Shown in pieces: positions 25,367-34,406 of a stretch of 64,000 bases of DNA (position 1 is the first letter of the stretch; each line of letters opens with the position of its first letter). Under the pieces are notes generated by a model. It did no database searches. It had not been told where the DNA came from and saw nothing but the letters and a program-made list of their open reading frames with translations. The position numbers were made by a program, and so were the translations under genes. Source of the stretch: Arthrobacter sp. PvP023 (GTDB taxonomy: Bacteria > Actinomycetota > Actinomycetes > Actinomycetales > Micrococcaceae); contig NZ_JAFIBI010000001.1 in NCBI RefSeq assembly GCF_017832975.1, positions 1,612,001 through 1,676,000 of the forward strand. The letters are read 5' to 3'.

Positions 25367-25591
25367 GTGCTGAACGAATTCTGGGCCACCGCATCCACCT
25401 CTTACAAGGTGCTCGTTTTCAGCGCCATGGGCCTGATCGCCGTCGGCATTGTCCTCAACCTGGTGGGCAACACCTCCGGCAACCAGGGCCTCGCTGTGGC
25501 CTCGTTGCCGGTGATCGGCCTTGGCCTGGTCCTGCACGTTGTGGGGATCGTGGTGCGGGGACAACAGATCAGGAAGAACCTCAAGCGTTAG
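25367..25591 (+). CDS. Small membrane protein, 74 residues
   Basis: Unrecognised two-helix membrane protein: helices at about residues 15-35 and 44-64, with a basic tail RGQQIRKNLKR predicted inside. GTG 25367 is preceded by GGGAC. Its last 11 bases overlap the end of the SulP gene on the other strand, so transcripts of the two genes would collide tail to tail. Function unknown. Confidence 0.7.
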   Translation: MLNEFWATASTSYKVLVFSAMGLIAVGIVLNLVGNTSGNQGLAVASLPVIGLGLVLHVVGIVVRGQQIRKNLKR

Positions 25592-27239
25592 CGGCGGTGT
25601 TCCGCAAAACATGGCTCCGGGCGTGCTCCACTGCCGCCGGGAGTGTGCTGAACAGGTGTTTGTGGTGCCGGAGGGAACGGATCACACCCACGTTCGTCAC
25701 GAGTTCCAGGTGCTCCGGCTGGACCCCCTTCAGCAAAACGGTGATTCCGCGGAGTTCCAGCGCCGAGATGACTTCCACCAGGGCGTGTGCGCCCGTGGCG
25801 TCCAGCATGCGCACCTGGGACAAGCGGATGATGGCCACCTGGATGTCCTTTACCTCGCTGATTTCCTGCAGGATCCGTTCCGCCGCACCGAAGAACATGG
25901 CACCGTCGAGCCTGAAGATGGCGATGTGGGAATCTCCTTCGGCGGGCGCGCCCGTGAGGGCCTCCCGGCGGACACCGCTCAGTGAGGCAAACTTCCGCAG
26001 CGTCAGCAGGGCGGCAGCGGCCAGACCGATCTGGATGGCGATGATCAGGTCGAAAGCCACGGTGATCAGGGCAGTGAGGATGAAGACTGCCGCATCAGAC
26101 CGGGTGGAACGGAGAATGGCGCTGACCGTCTGGGTCGAGACCATCCGCATGGCCGTGACCATCAGGACTCCGCCCAGCACGGCCAGCGGAATCCGGCCGA
26201 CCAATCCGGCGGCGAGATAGATGATGGCCAATAGCACCAGTGCGTGGACCACAGCTGCCAGTCGTGTCTTCGCTCCGGACCGGACGTTGACGGCGGACCG
26301 GGCGATGGCGCCGGTTGCGGGCATTCCGCCGAACAGTCCGGCCGCGATGGACGCCAGCCCCTGTCCGGTCAGTTCGCGGTCCGGGCCGTAGCGGCCGCCG
26401 GGCCTGCCGTCCGGCCCCACCATTCCCGCCGCCACCCGGGCGGATAGCAGTGACTCAATGGCCGCCAGCGCGGCGATGGACAGTGCGGGCATCATGAGGT
26501 CGCCAAGCGCTGCGGGATCGATCGAGGGCACGGCCGGGGCGGGCAGGGAATGCGGCAACGCGCCGATCCGGGGAATGTCCAGGCGAAGCAGCTCCGCGGC
26601 CACGGTGACCAGCAGCACGGCGGTCAGGCTGGCAGGTAGCGACTTGTGAACCTTGGGCACCACAAACATGATGGCCGCGACCGCAGCCACCACGGCGAGG
26701 GTCTGGATGACGGTGGGAAACGCGGCTCCCGACGCGGCTTCGATCGCCGCCACGAGGGTGTTGTGGCCCGGGATGCCCGCTGTTCCGGTGGCCAGCGGCA
26801 CCTGCTGGAGGAAGATGATGGCGGCAATGCCGAGGGTGAATCCTTCCACCACAGGCCAGGGGATGAAAGCAACGGCGCGGCCCAGTCCGCTGATGCCGAG
26901 CGCGCAGACAATGAGCCCTGCCAGCAGCGAAACAATCGGAATGCTGCCGGCGCCGTGGCTGGCCACCACCGGGGCGAGGACCACCACCATGGCGCCGGTG
27001 GGGCCGGACACCTGGACGTTGGAGCCGCCCATGATGGCCGCCACGAGGCCGGCAACCACTGCGGTGATCAGTCCGGCTTCGGCGCCCACTCCGGAGCTGA
27101 CGCCGAACGCCAGCGCAAGGGGAAGTGCGACGATCCCCACCGTGATGCCCGCAGTGAGGTCCGTCTTCCACGAGGAGCGCAGCCCGTCGTAGTCGCGGCG
27201 GGACGGCAGGAATGCCCGCAGTGTCCGCAGCCGGCTCAC
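25581..27239 (-). CDS. SulP-family anion transporter with STAS domain
   Basis: Membrane transporter, 552 residues, 10-14 predicted helices over residues 25-400 and a cytoplasmic STAS domain (about 420-545). Landmarks are TAGITVGIVALPLALAFG near residue 30, SNVQVSGPTGAMVV, and the STAS nucleotide-loop region VRMLDATGAHALVE. SulP proteins carry sulfate, bicarbonate or dicarboxylates. Nearby sulfonate genes favour a sulfur role, but bicarbonate is equally possible. GTG 27239 overlaps the stop of the ArsR gene, so the pair is a coupled operon. Confidence 0.88.
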   Translation of the reverse strand: MSRLRTLRAFLPSRRDYDGLRSSWKTDLTAGITVGIVALPLALAFGVSSGVGAEAGLITAVVAGLVAAIMGGSNVQVSGPTGAMVVVLAPVVASHGAGSIPIVSLLAGLIVCALGISGLGRAVAFIPWPVVEGFTLGIAAIIFLQQVPLATGTAGIPGHNTLVAAIEAASGAAFPTVIQTLAVVAAVAAIMFVVPKVHKSLPASLTAVLLVTVAAELLRLDIPRIGALPHSLPAPAVPSIDPAALGDLMMPALSIAALAAIESLLSARVAAGMVGPDGRPGGRYGPDRELTGQGLASIAAGLFGGMPATGAIARSAVNVRSGAKTRLAAVVHALVLLAIIYLAAGLVGRIPLAVLGGVLMVTAMRMVSTQTVSAILRSTRSDAAVFILTALITVAFDLIIAIQIGLAAAALLTLRKFASLSGVRREALTGAPAEGDSHIAIFRLDGAMFFGAAERILQEISEVKDIQVAIIRLSQVRMLDATGAHALVEVISALELRGITVLLKGVQPEHLELVTNVGVIRSLRHHKHLFSTLPAAVEHARSHVLRNTAANA

Positions 27240-27613
27240 GAGGACGGGCCGGAGAGGTGGGCGACCGGCAATTCCTGCGCCAGCCGGAGCTGCTCGTTTG
27301 AGTCCGCCAGGGTATCCAGCAGGAACGTCCGGGCAATGGCCAGGAGCTCTGCGATTTTGGGGTGCGCCAGGCGGTAGGTCACGGCGTTCGCGGACCGGAC
27401 CGAGGTCACCACCTTGTGCCGGCGCAGCGTTGCCAGGTGTTGGGAGAGGTGGGAAGCCTCCAGCCCGGTTTCGGCCAGGAGGAAGCTGACCGGTGCTGTT
27501 GTGTCCGGCGCGGCAGCCAGCAGTTCGAGGATCCTGATGCGCGCCGGGTGGGCGAGGGCCTTGAAGAGGTTGGCCTTGATTTCGTACAAAGGGGCCTGCG
27601 CCGCGGAAAGCAT
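27236..27613 (-). CDS. ArsR-family transcriptional regulator
   Basis: Winged-helix repressor, 125 residues, starting MLSAAQAPLYEIKANLFKALAHPARI-type, with the recognition helix SHLSQHLATLRRHKVV (about 60-76) and the wing SVRSANAVTYRL. It contains no cysteine, so neither the ArsR ELCVCDL metal site nor the thiol-redox pair of sulfide sensors is present; a different ligand is implied. The start is ATG 27613; the longer frame to 27733 covers the promoter and operator. It is transcribed with and probably controls the SulP gene. Confidence 0.85.
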   Translation of the reverse strand: MLSAAQAPLYEIKANLFKALAHPARIRILELLAAAPDTTAPVSFLLAETGLEASHLSQHLATLRRHKVVTSVRSANAVTYRLAHPKIAELLAIARTFLLDTLADSNEQLRLAQELPVAHLSGPSS

Positions 27614-27670
27614 GGGGACCTGCTGTCGCCTGGTTCGCGCAGCAGCCGGACGAAGGGTCACCGCGCGAAT

Positions 27671-27692
27671 TGATGGAATGATAATTTCATCA
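27671..27692. promoter_or_regulatory. Candidate ArsR operator
   Basis: AT-rich near-palindrome: TGATGGAAT, centre GATA, ATTTCATCA, matching at eight of nine arm positions. It lies about 60 bases upstream of the ArsR start. A minus-strand promoter (CTGGCA, 18 bases, TATGAT) overlaps it, so binding would block initiation of the arsR-sulP operon. Confidence 0.6.
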
Positions 27693-27810
27693 TACCGCTG
27701 ACGGCCATATCCTGCCAGGCCTCTGGTGCCCAACAGGCCGTGAACCGGCCCGCCTCCCTCCTCGTAACCTGCCGCTGGCCTGACGGCGGGGGAGCGATAG
27801 GCTTGAGGCC

Positions 27811-28284
27811 ATGACTATCAATCCGGATCTGCAGGGCCGTAGCTACCCTGCCGCAGAGGTGTACGACGTTGGCCGCGAGAAGATCCGCGAGTTCGCCAGG
27901 GCGGTCAAGGCCACCCATCCCGCGCACTTCGACCTGGAAGCGGCCCGGGCCTTGGGCCACAGCGACCTCGTGGCCCCTCCTACCTTCGCCATCATCATTG
28001 CCCAGCGCGCCGATGCCCAGCTGATCGAGGATCCGGAGTCCGGCATTGACTTCTCCCGCGTGGTCCACGCGGACCAGCGCTTCGTCCACCACCGGCCCAT
28101 CTTCGCCGGTGACCGCCTGGTGGCGGAGCTGCACGTGGACGGCGTGCGCGCCATGGGCGGCGGCGCAATGATCACCACGCGCTCGGAAATCTTCGCCCTC
28201 AACGGCGCCGACGGCTCGGGTGTTTCCCGGGAAGCCGTCTCCACCACCACCTCGTCCATCCTGGTCCGCGGAGAGGGACAGTAA
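27811..28284 (+). CDS. FAS1-like/MaoC hot-dog dehydratase subunit (HadA-like)
   Basis: The 157-residue hot-dog-fold protein is of the kind that pairs with HadB to form a 3-hydroxyacyl dehydratase. It shows REKIREFARAVKATHPAHFD and APPTFAIIIAQR near the N terminus and VHADQRFVHHRPIFAGDRL in the middle. HadA-type subunits stabilise the acyl chain and usually lack the catalytic Asp/His pair. It is separated from the HadB-like gene by two bases. In Micrococcaceae without mycolic acids a role in fatty-acid or acyl-CoA dehydration is likely. Confidence 0.8.
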   Translation: MTINPDLQGRSYPAAEVYDVGREKIREFARAVKATHPAHFDLEAARALGHSDLVAPPTFAIIIAQRADAQLIEDPESGIDFSRVVHADQRFVHHRPIFAGDRLVAELHVDGVRAMGGGAMITTRSEIFALNGADGSGVSREAVSTTTSSILVRGEGQ

Positions 28285-28286
28285 CC

Positions 28287-28739
28287 ATGAGCACTGCATC
28301 CATTGCCCCCGTTTTTTCTGAGCTTGCCGTCGGCCAGGACCTCGGCAGCCGCAGCATCACCGTCACCCGCCAGGACCTGGTGAAATATGCCGGTGCGTCC
28401 GGCGACTTCAACCCGATCCACTGGAACGAGGCTTTCGCTACCGGAGTTGGCCTGCCCGGCGTCATTGCCCACGGCATGTTCACGATGGGCGCAGCAGTCC
28501 AGCTGGTGACCGACTGGGCCGGCGACCCGGCCGCCGTCGTGGATTTCCAGACCCGGTTCACCAAACCGGTCCTGGTCGCCGACACTACCGGCACCGACGA
28601 GCCCGGGGCCGTTATCGAGGTCAGCGGCGCCATTGGCGCTCTCGACGCCGAGGCCGGCACCGCCCGCGTGGACCTCACCGTGGTCTCCGCCGGCCAGAAG
28701 GTCCTGGTGAAGGCCCAGGCTGTCGTCAGGCTTGCCTGA
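28287..28739 (+). CDS. MaoC-family dehydratase subunit (HadB-like)
   Basis: The catalytic partner of the previous gene, 150 residues. The hydratase-2 motif is visible as YAGASGDFNPIHWNEAFA, with Asp and His as the predicted active pair (about residues 40-45), followed by GVIAHGMFTMG. It should hydrate or dehydrate 3-hydroxyacyl thioesters. The stop is just before the MFS gene, which continues the same transcription unit toward murB. Confidence 0.85.
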   Translation: MSTASIAPVFSELAVGQDLGSRSITVTRQDLVKYAGASGDFNPIHWNEAFATGVGLPGVIAHGMFTMGAAVQLVTDWAGDPAAVVDFQTRFTKPVLVADTTGTDEPGAVIEVSGAIGALDAEAGTARVDLTVVSAGQKVLVKAQAVVRLA

Positions 28740-28752
28740 CCACGATGCTCCC

Positions 28753-30033
28753 GTGACCAAGGACGTCTTCAGACCGTCTGCCGAGATCACGCACTGGCGC
28801 AACGCCGTGGTGGTGGCCTACGGGGCAAGCGGACTCGCGTTTTCCACCTGGGTGTCCCGGCTCCCGGCCATCAGGGACGGCCTTGACCTGACCCCAGGCA
28901 CGGTAGGACTTCTCCTTGTCTGCATGACGGCCGGCTCGTTTCTGTCCGTCTCCGCTTCGGGGCTGATCGTCCTCCGGCTGGGTTCCAAGCGGACCATCCG
29001 GATCGGCAGCATCATGGTGGGCGCCGGGCTGCTCCTGGCCGGATTCGGCACCTCGGTGCTGGCGAGCCCGGTGGCGGTTGCCGCCGGCCTGGCGGTCATC
29101 GGGCTCGGCACGGCCAGCTGGAACACCGCATCCAACGTCGAAGGTGCCGCAGTGGAACGCGCGGTCCGCCGGCACATCATGCCCCGGCTGCACGGCTCCT
29201 TCAGCCTGGGAACGGTTGCCGGAGCCGGGCTGGGCGCCTGGGCCGCGGGCGCCGGCATTCCCGTGTTCTGGCATCTTGCGGCGGGAGGGCTCGTGGTGGC
29301 CGGCTCGGTGGCAACCGCCGCCTCGTGGTTCCGTGCGGACATTACGCCGGTGCAGGGGGAACGACCCTTCAAGGCGTCCGGTACGGACACGTTCGAAGAC
29401 CCGTCCACGGGCCCCATTCCCATCGTCCGGCAGACGGACGCCGTCCCGGAACAGCCGCTGGACAACAAACGCCTGATCGCCCAGGCCTGGCGCGACAAGC
29501 GCACGCTGCTGCTGGGCGTGCTGGTCCTCGGCCTTGCCCTCGCTGAAGGGGCAGCGGGCGACTGGGTGGCGCTGGCCCTGGCCGACGGCCACGGCCAGAC
29601 GGATGCTGCCGGGGCGGCGGGCTACGGCCTGTTCGTCACTTTCATGACCATTGGCCGCTTTGCCGGAACCTTGGTCCTGGACCGCTTTGGCCGGGTGCCG
29701 GTGATGCGCTGGTGCGCCGCGCTGGCAGTGGCCGGCCTGGGGCTGTTCGTGTTCGCCCCGGTGCCATGGCTGGCGTTCGTGGCGCTGGCTGTCTGGGGCC
29801 TGGGCGCCTCGCTGGGATTCCCGGTTGGCATGTCCGCCGCGGCCGACGATCCGGTCAAGGCGGCCGCCCGCGTGTCCGTGGTGTCCACCATCGGGTACGG
29901 TGCGTTCCTGTGCGGTCCACCGCTGCTGGGGCTGCTGGCCGAACATGTCGGCATCCTCCACTCCCTCCTTGCCGTGATGGTGATGCTCGTGGTCAGCTTC
30001 CTGCTGTCCCCGGTGGCCCGGAAGCTTTCCTGA
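28753..30033 (+). CDS. MFS transporter
   Basis: Major facilitator protein of 426 residues with 12 predicted helices and a central cytoplasmic loop (about 195-250). Landmarks are VAYGASGLAFSTWVSRLPAIRDGL at the N terminus and the second-half motif near RFAGTLVLDRFGRVPVMRW. The N-terminal signature resembles the YbjJ/fucose-permease-like MFS branch. Substrate unknown. The start may be TTG 28732, which overlaps the HadB stop, rather than GTG 28753; neither has a clear ribosome site, so translational coupling is likely. Confidence 0.8.
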   Translation: MTKDVFRPSAEITHWRNAVVVAYGASGLAFSTWVSRLPAIRDGLDLTPGTVGLLLVCMTAGSFLSVSASGLIVLRLGSKRTIRIGSIMVGAGLLLAGFGTSVLASPVAVAAGLAVIGLGTASWNTASNVEGAAVERAVRRHIMPRLHGSFSLGTVAGAGLGAWAAGAGIPVFWHLAAGGLVVAGSVATAASWFRADITPVQGERPFKASGTDTFEDPSTGPIPIVRQTDAVPEQPLDNKRLIAQAWRDKRTLLLGVLVLGLALAEGAAGDWVALALADGHGQTDAAGAAGYGLFVTFMTIGRFAGTLVLDRFGRVPVMRWCAALAVAGLGLFVFAPVPWLAFVALAVWGLGASLGFPVGMSAAADDPVKAAARVSVVSTIGYGAFLCGPPLLGLLAEHVGILHSLLAVMVMLVVSFLLSPVARKLS

Positions 30034-30068
30034 TCCGGTCCGATGCCAATGACCGATAGGCTGGACAG

Positions 30069-31136
30069 GTGACCCAGACTTTGCTTTCCGACCTGACCAC
30101 TGCCGCCGTCGGCGGTCCTGCCGGCAACTACATCGAGGCCCGCACGGAGGCGGAAATCATTGACGCCGTCCGCTCAGCGGACGCCGCCGGTGAGAAGCTG
30201 CTGATCATCGCGGGCGGGTCCAACCTGCTGATTTCCGACGACGGATACCCCGGCACCGTGCTCCGGATCGCCTCTGAGGGGTTCACGGTCAACTCCGAGG
30301 ATTCCTGCGGCGGCGTCGCCGTGGTGGTCCAGGCAGGGCACAGCTGGGACGCCCTGGTGGAGCACGCCGTGCGCCACGCGTGGTCCGGGATCGAAGCGCT
30401 CTCCGGCATCCCGGGATCCACCGGAGCCACTCCTGTGCAGAACGTGGGCGCCTACGGCGCGGACGTCTCCCAGACCATTGCCGCGGTGCGGACCTGGGAC
30501 CGGGAAAAGAACGCCGTCCGCACCTTCACGAATTCCGAGCTGAAGTTCGGCTACCGGGATTCGATCCTCAAACAGACCACTGTCCAGGGGTCCCCGCGCT
30601 TCGTTGTGCTCACGGTCGAGTTCCAGCTGCCGCTGGGCCGGATGAGCGCGCCCATCCGATATGCCGAGCTGGCGAAGTCCCTGGGCGTCGAACCGGGCGA
30701 AAGGGCGTACTCCAACGATGTGCGCCGTGAGGTCCTGCGGCTCCGTGCCTCCAAGGGCATGGTCCTGGACCCGGAGGACCGGGACACCTATTCCACAGGA
30801 TCCTTCTTCACGAACCCGATTGTCCCCGCGGAGGCGGCAGGGCGGCTCCCCGAAAACGCTCCCCGCTACCCGGCCGGGGCGGACGGCCTCGTCAAGCTGT
30901 CCGCCGCCTGGCTGATCGACCATGCCGGCTTCGGTAAGGGATACGGGCTGGAGGACGGGAGTGTCTCCGGCGGACGGGCGTCGCTGTCCACCAAGCACAC
31001 GCTGGCCATCACCAACCGTGGTGCAGCTAGTGCGGCAGACATGGTGGCCGTGGCGCGCGAGGTGAGGCGCGGCGTCGTCGAGCGTTTTGGCATTGAACTA
31101 CACCCGGAGCCGCTGCTGATCGGCGTCGAGCTCTAG
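30069..31136 (+). CDS. murB: UDP-N-acetylmuramate dehydrogenase
   Basis: FAD-dependent cytoplasmic enzyme that reduces UDP-GlcNAc-enolpyruvate to UDP-MurNAc, the second committed step of peptidoglycan synthesis. The 355-residue protein has the FAD-binding PP-loop region IIAGGSNLLISDDG (near residue 45-60), the phosphate-binding GIPGSTGATPVQNVGAYG, and the catalytic serine region YSTGSFFTNP (near 240). GTG 30069 follows GACAGG. It is a long, type I-like form. It ends the plus-strand unit that begins with the HadA-like gene. Confidence 0.93.
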   Translation: MTQTLLSDLTTAAVGGPAGNYIEARTEAEIIDAVRSADAAGEKLLIIAGGSNLLISDDGYPGTVLRIASEGFTVNSEDSCGGVAVVVQAGHSWDALVEHAVRHAWSGIEALSGIPGSTGATPVQNVGAYGADVSQTIAAVRTWDREKNAVRTFTNSELKFGYRDSILKQTTVQGSPRFVVLTVEFQLPLGRMSAPIRYAELAKSLGVEPGERAYSNDVRREVLRLRASKGMVLDPEDRDTYSTGSFFTNPIVPAEAAGRLPENAPRYPAGADGLVKLSAAWLIDHAGFGKGYGLEDGSVSGGRASLSTKHTLAITNRGAASAADMVAVAREVRRGVVERFGIELHPEPLLIGVEL

Positions 31137-31166
31137 CCGCTCAGCTGACCCGGCACGCTCCGGACG

Positions 31167-31658
31167 TCAGTTCCGGCGGTGCCGCGGGGTGACTTTGCTG
31201 AACAGCATAAAAGTGAACCCGGAAGCCGCTGCACCCAGCAGGAAAACCTGGCAAAAGGCCACGGACTGTGCGCTGGGGCCGTTGCGCAGGACCAGCCCGG
31301 CACAGGCGAACACCACGGCTCCAGCCAGCAGCGCGAAGGCGGCCAGCAGGAAGCTCCTGATGGTGGGCGGCATGTCGCCGCCCGGATCCTGGGCAGCACC
31401 GTTGGCGTCATGGTTAACAGCCCGCCAGCCGCGGTGTCGGGGCTGCAGCAGGGAGGCGGCGACGAAACTGATGACCGCCACCCCCATGCTGACCGCCGAA
31501 AAGAACTGCAGGGCCTCCACGGTGGGCGAGAGGCTCGTTCCGCCGGCGACCGCGATGGAGAGCCCTGCGGCCATTCCGGCAGCACTTGTGGCCCAGCCCA
31601 GCAGGGCAAGGGCCCGGCACAGGGGCCGCAGGTGCGGCCAGAGCTCTCCAATAGTCAT
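31167..31658 (-). CDS. Hypothetical four-helix membrane protein
   Basis: Unrecognised 163-residue protein with four predicted membrane helices (about 14-38, 46-67, 104-124, 133-153) and a basic tail VTPRHRRN. The start is taken as ATG 31658; the longer upstream frame contains unrelated cysteine/proline sequence that overlaps the promoter of the divergent gene. It is convergent with murB. Function unknown. Confidence 0.65.
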   Translation of the reverse strand: MTIGELWPHLRPLCRALALLGWATSAAGMAAGLSIAVAGGTSLSPTVEALQFFSAVSMGVAVISFVAASLLQPRHRGWRAVNHDANGAAQDPGGDMPPTIRSFLLAAFALLAGAVVFACAGLVLRNGPSAQSVAFCQVFLLGAAASGFTFMLFSKVTPRHRRN

Positions 31659-31775
31659 CCAACAAGCGTAGGGACCCCGGCTGTAAATCGGCTGGGAGCA
31701 TGCCGTGCACTCCCCGTACAGGACTGGCCGGGACTGCGGACGTGCGTTGTCAGGGGTGCGACCTACGATGGGGGT

Positions 31776-32888
31776 ATGCGAACAGGCGCACGGACCCGGG
31801 TCACCCGGCACGTCATCGGACGGCTGCGCCTCGCCGCACAGGCGCTGCTGGCGCCGGCGTTCGATTCTGCACCGGACGCCGTGCGGTGGATGACCGCCAT
31901 GCAGGCCCAGGACATGCAGGCGGCACTCTGGGCCGTGGGGCTGAGGGTCCGCAACGCCGGGATTGACACCGTCCGGTCCGCGCTGGATAAAGGGCTCGTT
32001 GTCCGCTCATGGCCCATGCGCGGGACGCTGCACCTGCTGGCTCCGGAGGATCTGCGCTGGATCCTGGACATCACGGCGGACCGCTTGATCCAGGGAATGA
32101 GCGGCCGCCACCGGGAGCTGGAGATTGATGCCCGGGACGTGGACGCTGCCCGTGATGCGGCCCTGGAACTGGTCTCTGGCGGCGGATCGGCCACGCGCCA
32201 GCAGCTCTTTCAGGCCTTTGAAGCCGCTGGGCAGTCCACCGCCGGCCAGCGTGGCATCCACCTGCTGGGGGTTTTGTGTCAGCGGGCCTGGCTTGTGCAG
32301 GGGCCGCTAGCGGGGAACCAGCAGCTCGTCAAGGCGTTCGACGAGTGGATCCCGAAGTCCCGCGAGCTGGACCGCGCGGAGGGCATCGCCGAGCTGGTGC
32401 TGAGGTACATGATCAGCCACGGGCCTGCGACGGAACGTGACTTTGCGTGGTGGTCCGGCACACGTGTCACGGAGGTCCGCAGCGCCCTGGCCCGGGTGAA
32501 GGACCAGCTCGTTGAGCTGGAGTTCGAAGGAACCAGCTACTGGATGTCTCCGGCCACCGCGGCACTGCTCGACGACGGCGTGCCCGGCCAGCGCTCCGTG
32601 TTGGTCCTGCCGGGCTTCGATGAGTTCGTGCTGGGATACACCGACCGGTCCCTGGTGCTTCCGCCCGAGCACGCCCAGAAGGTGGTCCCCGGCGGCAACG
32701 GGATGTTCAAGAAGACCATCGTGGCTGGCGGCGAAGTGGTCGGCACCTGGGCACTCAAAGGCACCGGGCGGACGGCCGCCGTCGTGCCCGAACCGTTCGA
32801 CTCCGTTAACGGACTGCGGCCTGCAGCCCAAAAGTCATTTGAGCTGCAGGCCGCGAGGTACCTGAAATTCCTCGGCCAAGCGCCGTAG
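31776..32888 (+). CDS. AlkZ-like winged-helix protein (HTH_42 family)
   Basis: The 370-residue protein belongs to the winged-helix family that includes AlkZ/YcaQ, DNA glycosylases that unhook interstrand crosslinks and remove bulky alkylated bases. The catalytic Q-hydrophobic-Q pattern is visible in TAMQAQDMQAALW (near residue 40-50). RSWPMRGTLHLLAPEDLRW and FDEFVLGYTDRS are further family landmarks. ATG 31776 follows GGGGG. Many members of the family are uncharacterised, so DNA repair is probable but not proven. Confidence 0.75.
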   Translation: MRTGARTRVTRHVIGRLRLAAQALLAPAFDSAPDAVRWMTAMQAQDMQAALWAVGLRVRNAGIDTVRSALDKGLVVRSWPMRGTLHLLAPEDLRWILDITADRLIQGMSGRHRELEIDARDVDAARDAALELVSGGGSATRQQLFQAFEAAGQSTAGQRGIHLLGVLCQRAWLVQGPLAGNQQLVKAFDEWIPKSRELDRAEGIAELVLRYMISHGPATERDFAWWSGTRVTEVRSALARVKDQLVELEFEGTSYWMSPATAALLDDGVPGQRSVLVLPGFDEFVLGYTDRSLVLPPEHAQKVVPGGNGMFKKTIVAGGEVVGTWALKGTGRTAAVVPEPFDSVNGLRPAAQKSFELQAARYLKFLGQAP

Positions 32889-32916
32889 CGCACCGTGCAG
32901 GGAACGGGGGAGGTCC

Positions 32917-34047
32917 TTAGAGGGTCCCGGTGGCGATGTTGAGCATGCGGCGCAGCGGCTCGGCGGCGCCCCAGAGGAGCTGGTCGCCCACGGTGAAGGC
33001 GCTGATATATTCCGGGCCCATTTCGAGCTTGCGGATACGGCCCACCGGGATGTCCAGCGTGCCGGAGGCGGCCACCGGGGTCAGGCTCGCCATGGAGTCT
33101 TCCTTGGTGTTCGGCACCACCTTGGCCCACTCGTTGTCCTCGGCCAGGAGCTTCTCGATCTCGGCCACTGCGAGGTCTTCGCGGAGCTTGAGGGTGAGGG
33201 CCTGGGAGTGCGAACGCATGGCGCCGATCCGGATGCACAGGCCGTCCATGATGATGTGGTTTTCGCCGGCGGTGCCGAGGATCTTATTGGTCTCCACCCC
33301 AGCCTTCCACTCTTCCTTGGACTGACCGTTGCCCAGGTCCGCGTCGATCCAGGGGATCAGCGAGCCGGCCAGCGGGACGCCGAACTGCGTCGCGTCGATG
33401 TCGGTGCGCTGGTGTGCCAGGACCTTGCGGTCGATTTCCAGGATGGCCGACGCCGGGTCGTCCAGTTCCGAGCTGACCTCGGCGTTGAGGGTGCCGAACT
33501 GGCTGAGCAGCTCGCGCATGTGGCGGGCGCCGCCGCCGGAGGCAGCCTGGTAAGTCATGGAGGTGCCCCACTCGACGAGGCCGTTCTTGAAGAGGCCGCC
33601 GAGGCCCATCAGCATGCAGGACACGGTGCAGTTGCCGCCGATGAAGTCCTTGGTGCCGTTTGCGAGGCCCTTGTCGATGACGTCGCGGTTGATGGGGTCC
33701 AGCACGATGATCGAGTCATCGTTCATGCGCAGGGTGGAAGCAGCGTCGATCCAGAGACCGTCCCAGCCGCGGCTGCGCAGCTCGCCGTGGACCTGCTTCG
33801 TGTAGTCGCCGCCCTGGGCGGTGACAATAATTGGCAGCTTAGCCAGCGTGTCGACGTCGAACGCGTCCTCGAGCTTGCCTGCACCTTCTGCAAAGGAAGG
33901 CGCGGCACCTCCGGCGTTGGACGTGGAGAAGAACACCGGGTTGATGTTGGCGAAGTCGCCTTCATCCTGCATGCGCTGCATCAGGACGGAGCCGACCATG
34001 CCGCGCCATCCGACGAGGCCGACAGAGGGGGTAGCTGCTGTAGTCAT
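32917..34047 (-). CDS. asd: Aspartate-semialdehyde dehydrogenase
   Basis: NADPH-dependent enzyme that reduces aspartyl phosphate to aspartate semialdehyde for lysine, diaminopimelate, methionine and threonine synthesis. The 376-residue protein has the nucleotide motif [18 protein letters not shown], the active-site Cys in [10 protein letters not shown] (near 135), and the conserved [12 protein letters not shown]. The length and motifs match the long form first known from gamma-proteobacteria, rather than the shorter form of about 345 residues with SGAG near its catalytic region. No lysC is adjacent. Confidence 0.93.
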   Translation of the reverse strand: MTTAATPSVGLVGWRGMVGSVLMQRMQDEGDFANINPVFFSTSNAGGAAPSFAEGAGKLEDAFDVDTLAKLPIIVTAQGGDYTKQVHGELRSRGWDGLWIDAASTLRMNDDSIIVLDPINRDVIDKGLANGTKDFIGGNCTVSCMLMGLGGLFKNGLVEWGTSMTYQAASGGGARHMRELLSQFGTLNAEVSSELDDPASAILEIDRKVLAHQRTDIDATQFGVPLAGSLIPWIDADLGNGQSKEEWKAGVETNKILGTAGENHIIMDGLCIRIGAMRSHSQALTLKLREDLAVAEIEKLLAEDNEWAKVVPNTKEDSMASLTPVAASGTLDIPVGRIRKLEMGPEYISAFTVGDQLLWGAAEPLRRMLNIATGTL

Positions 34048-34183
34048 TCGACCAGTTTAGACTTCGGAACCGGCACGGCGCAGTCGGTTACGTCACGCCC
34101 GGGATGCAGTGCCTGCGGAGGCGCGCTGCCGTGCGCTTTTTGAAGTAGGAGGCCCGGGCTATGGGAACGAACCGCCTGAGCCG

Positions 34184-34402
34184 CTACTCGGCGTCGTGCT
34201 GTTCGAGCACCGCGGCCTTGCGGAGGCGCAGCGCGTAGACGGCACCGAACGCGAATGCCTGCGTCACCACCACGAGCACGATCGCACCGGCGATCTTGTT
34301 GCCGCCGAGGATCATGGTCAGGCCGACGATTGCGGAGAGAAGGGCCAGCAGCGGGAGCAGCATGTAGCCCAGGACAAAGAGTGTTTCCGGCTTCTTCAGC
34401 AT
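34184..34402 (-). CDS. Small membrane protein, 72 residues
   Basis: Two predicted helices (about 8-32 and 37-60) followed by the polar tail RLRKAAVLEQHDAE. No family recognised. Its ATG lies five bases after the folA stop, so it is the last gene of the thyA-folA unit. It may be NF038396-like, but that cannot be verified here. Function unknown. Confidence 0.65.
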   Translation of the reverse strand: MLKKPETLFVLGYMLLPLLALLSAIVGLTMILGGNKIAGAIVLVVVTQAFAFGAVYALRLRKAAVLEQHDAE

Positions 34403-34406
34403 GGTC

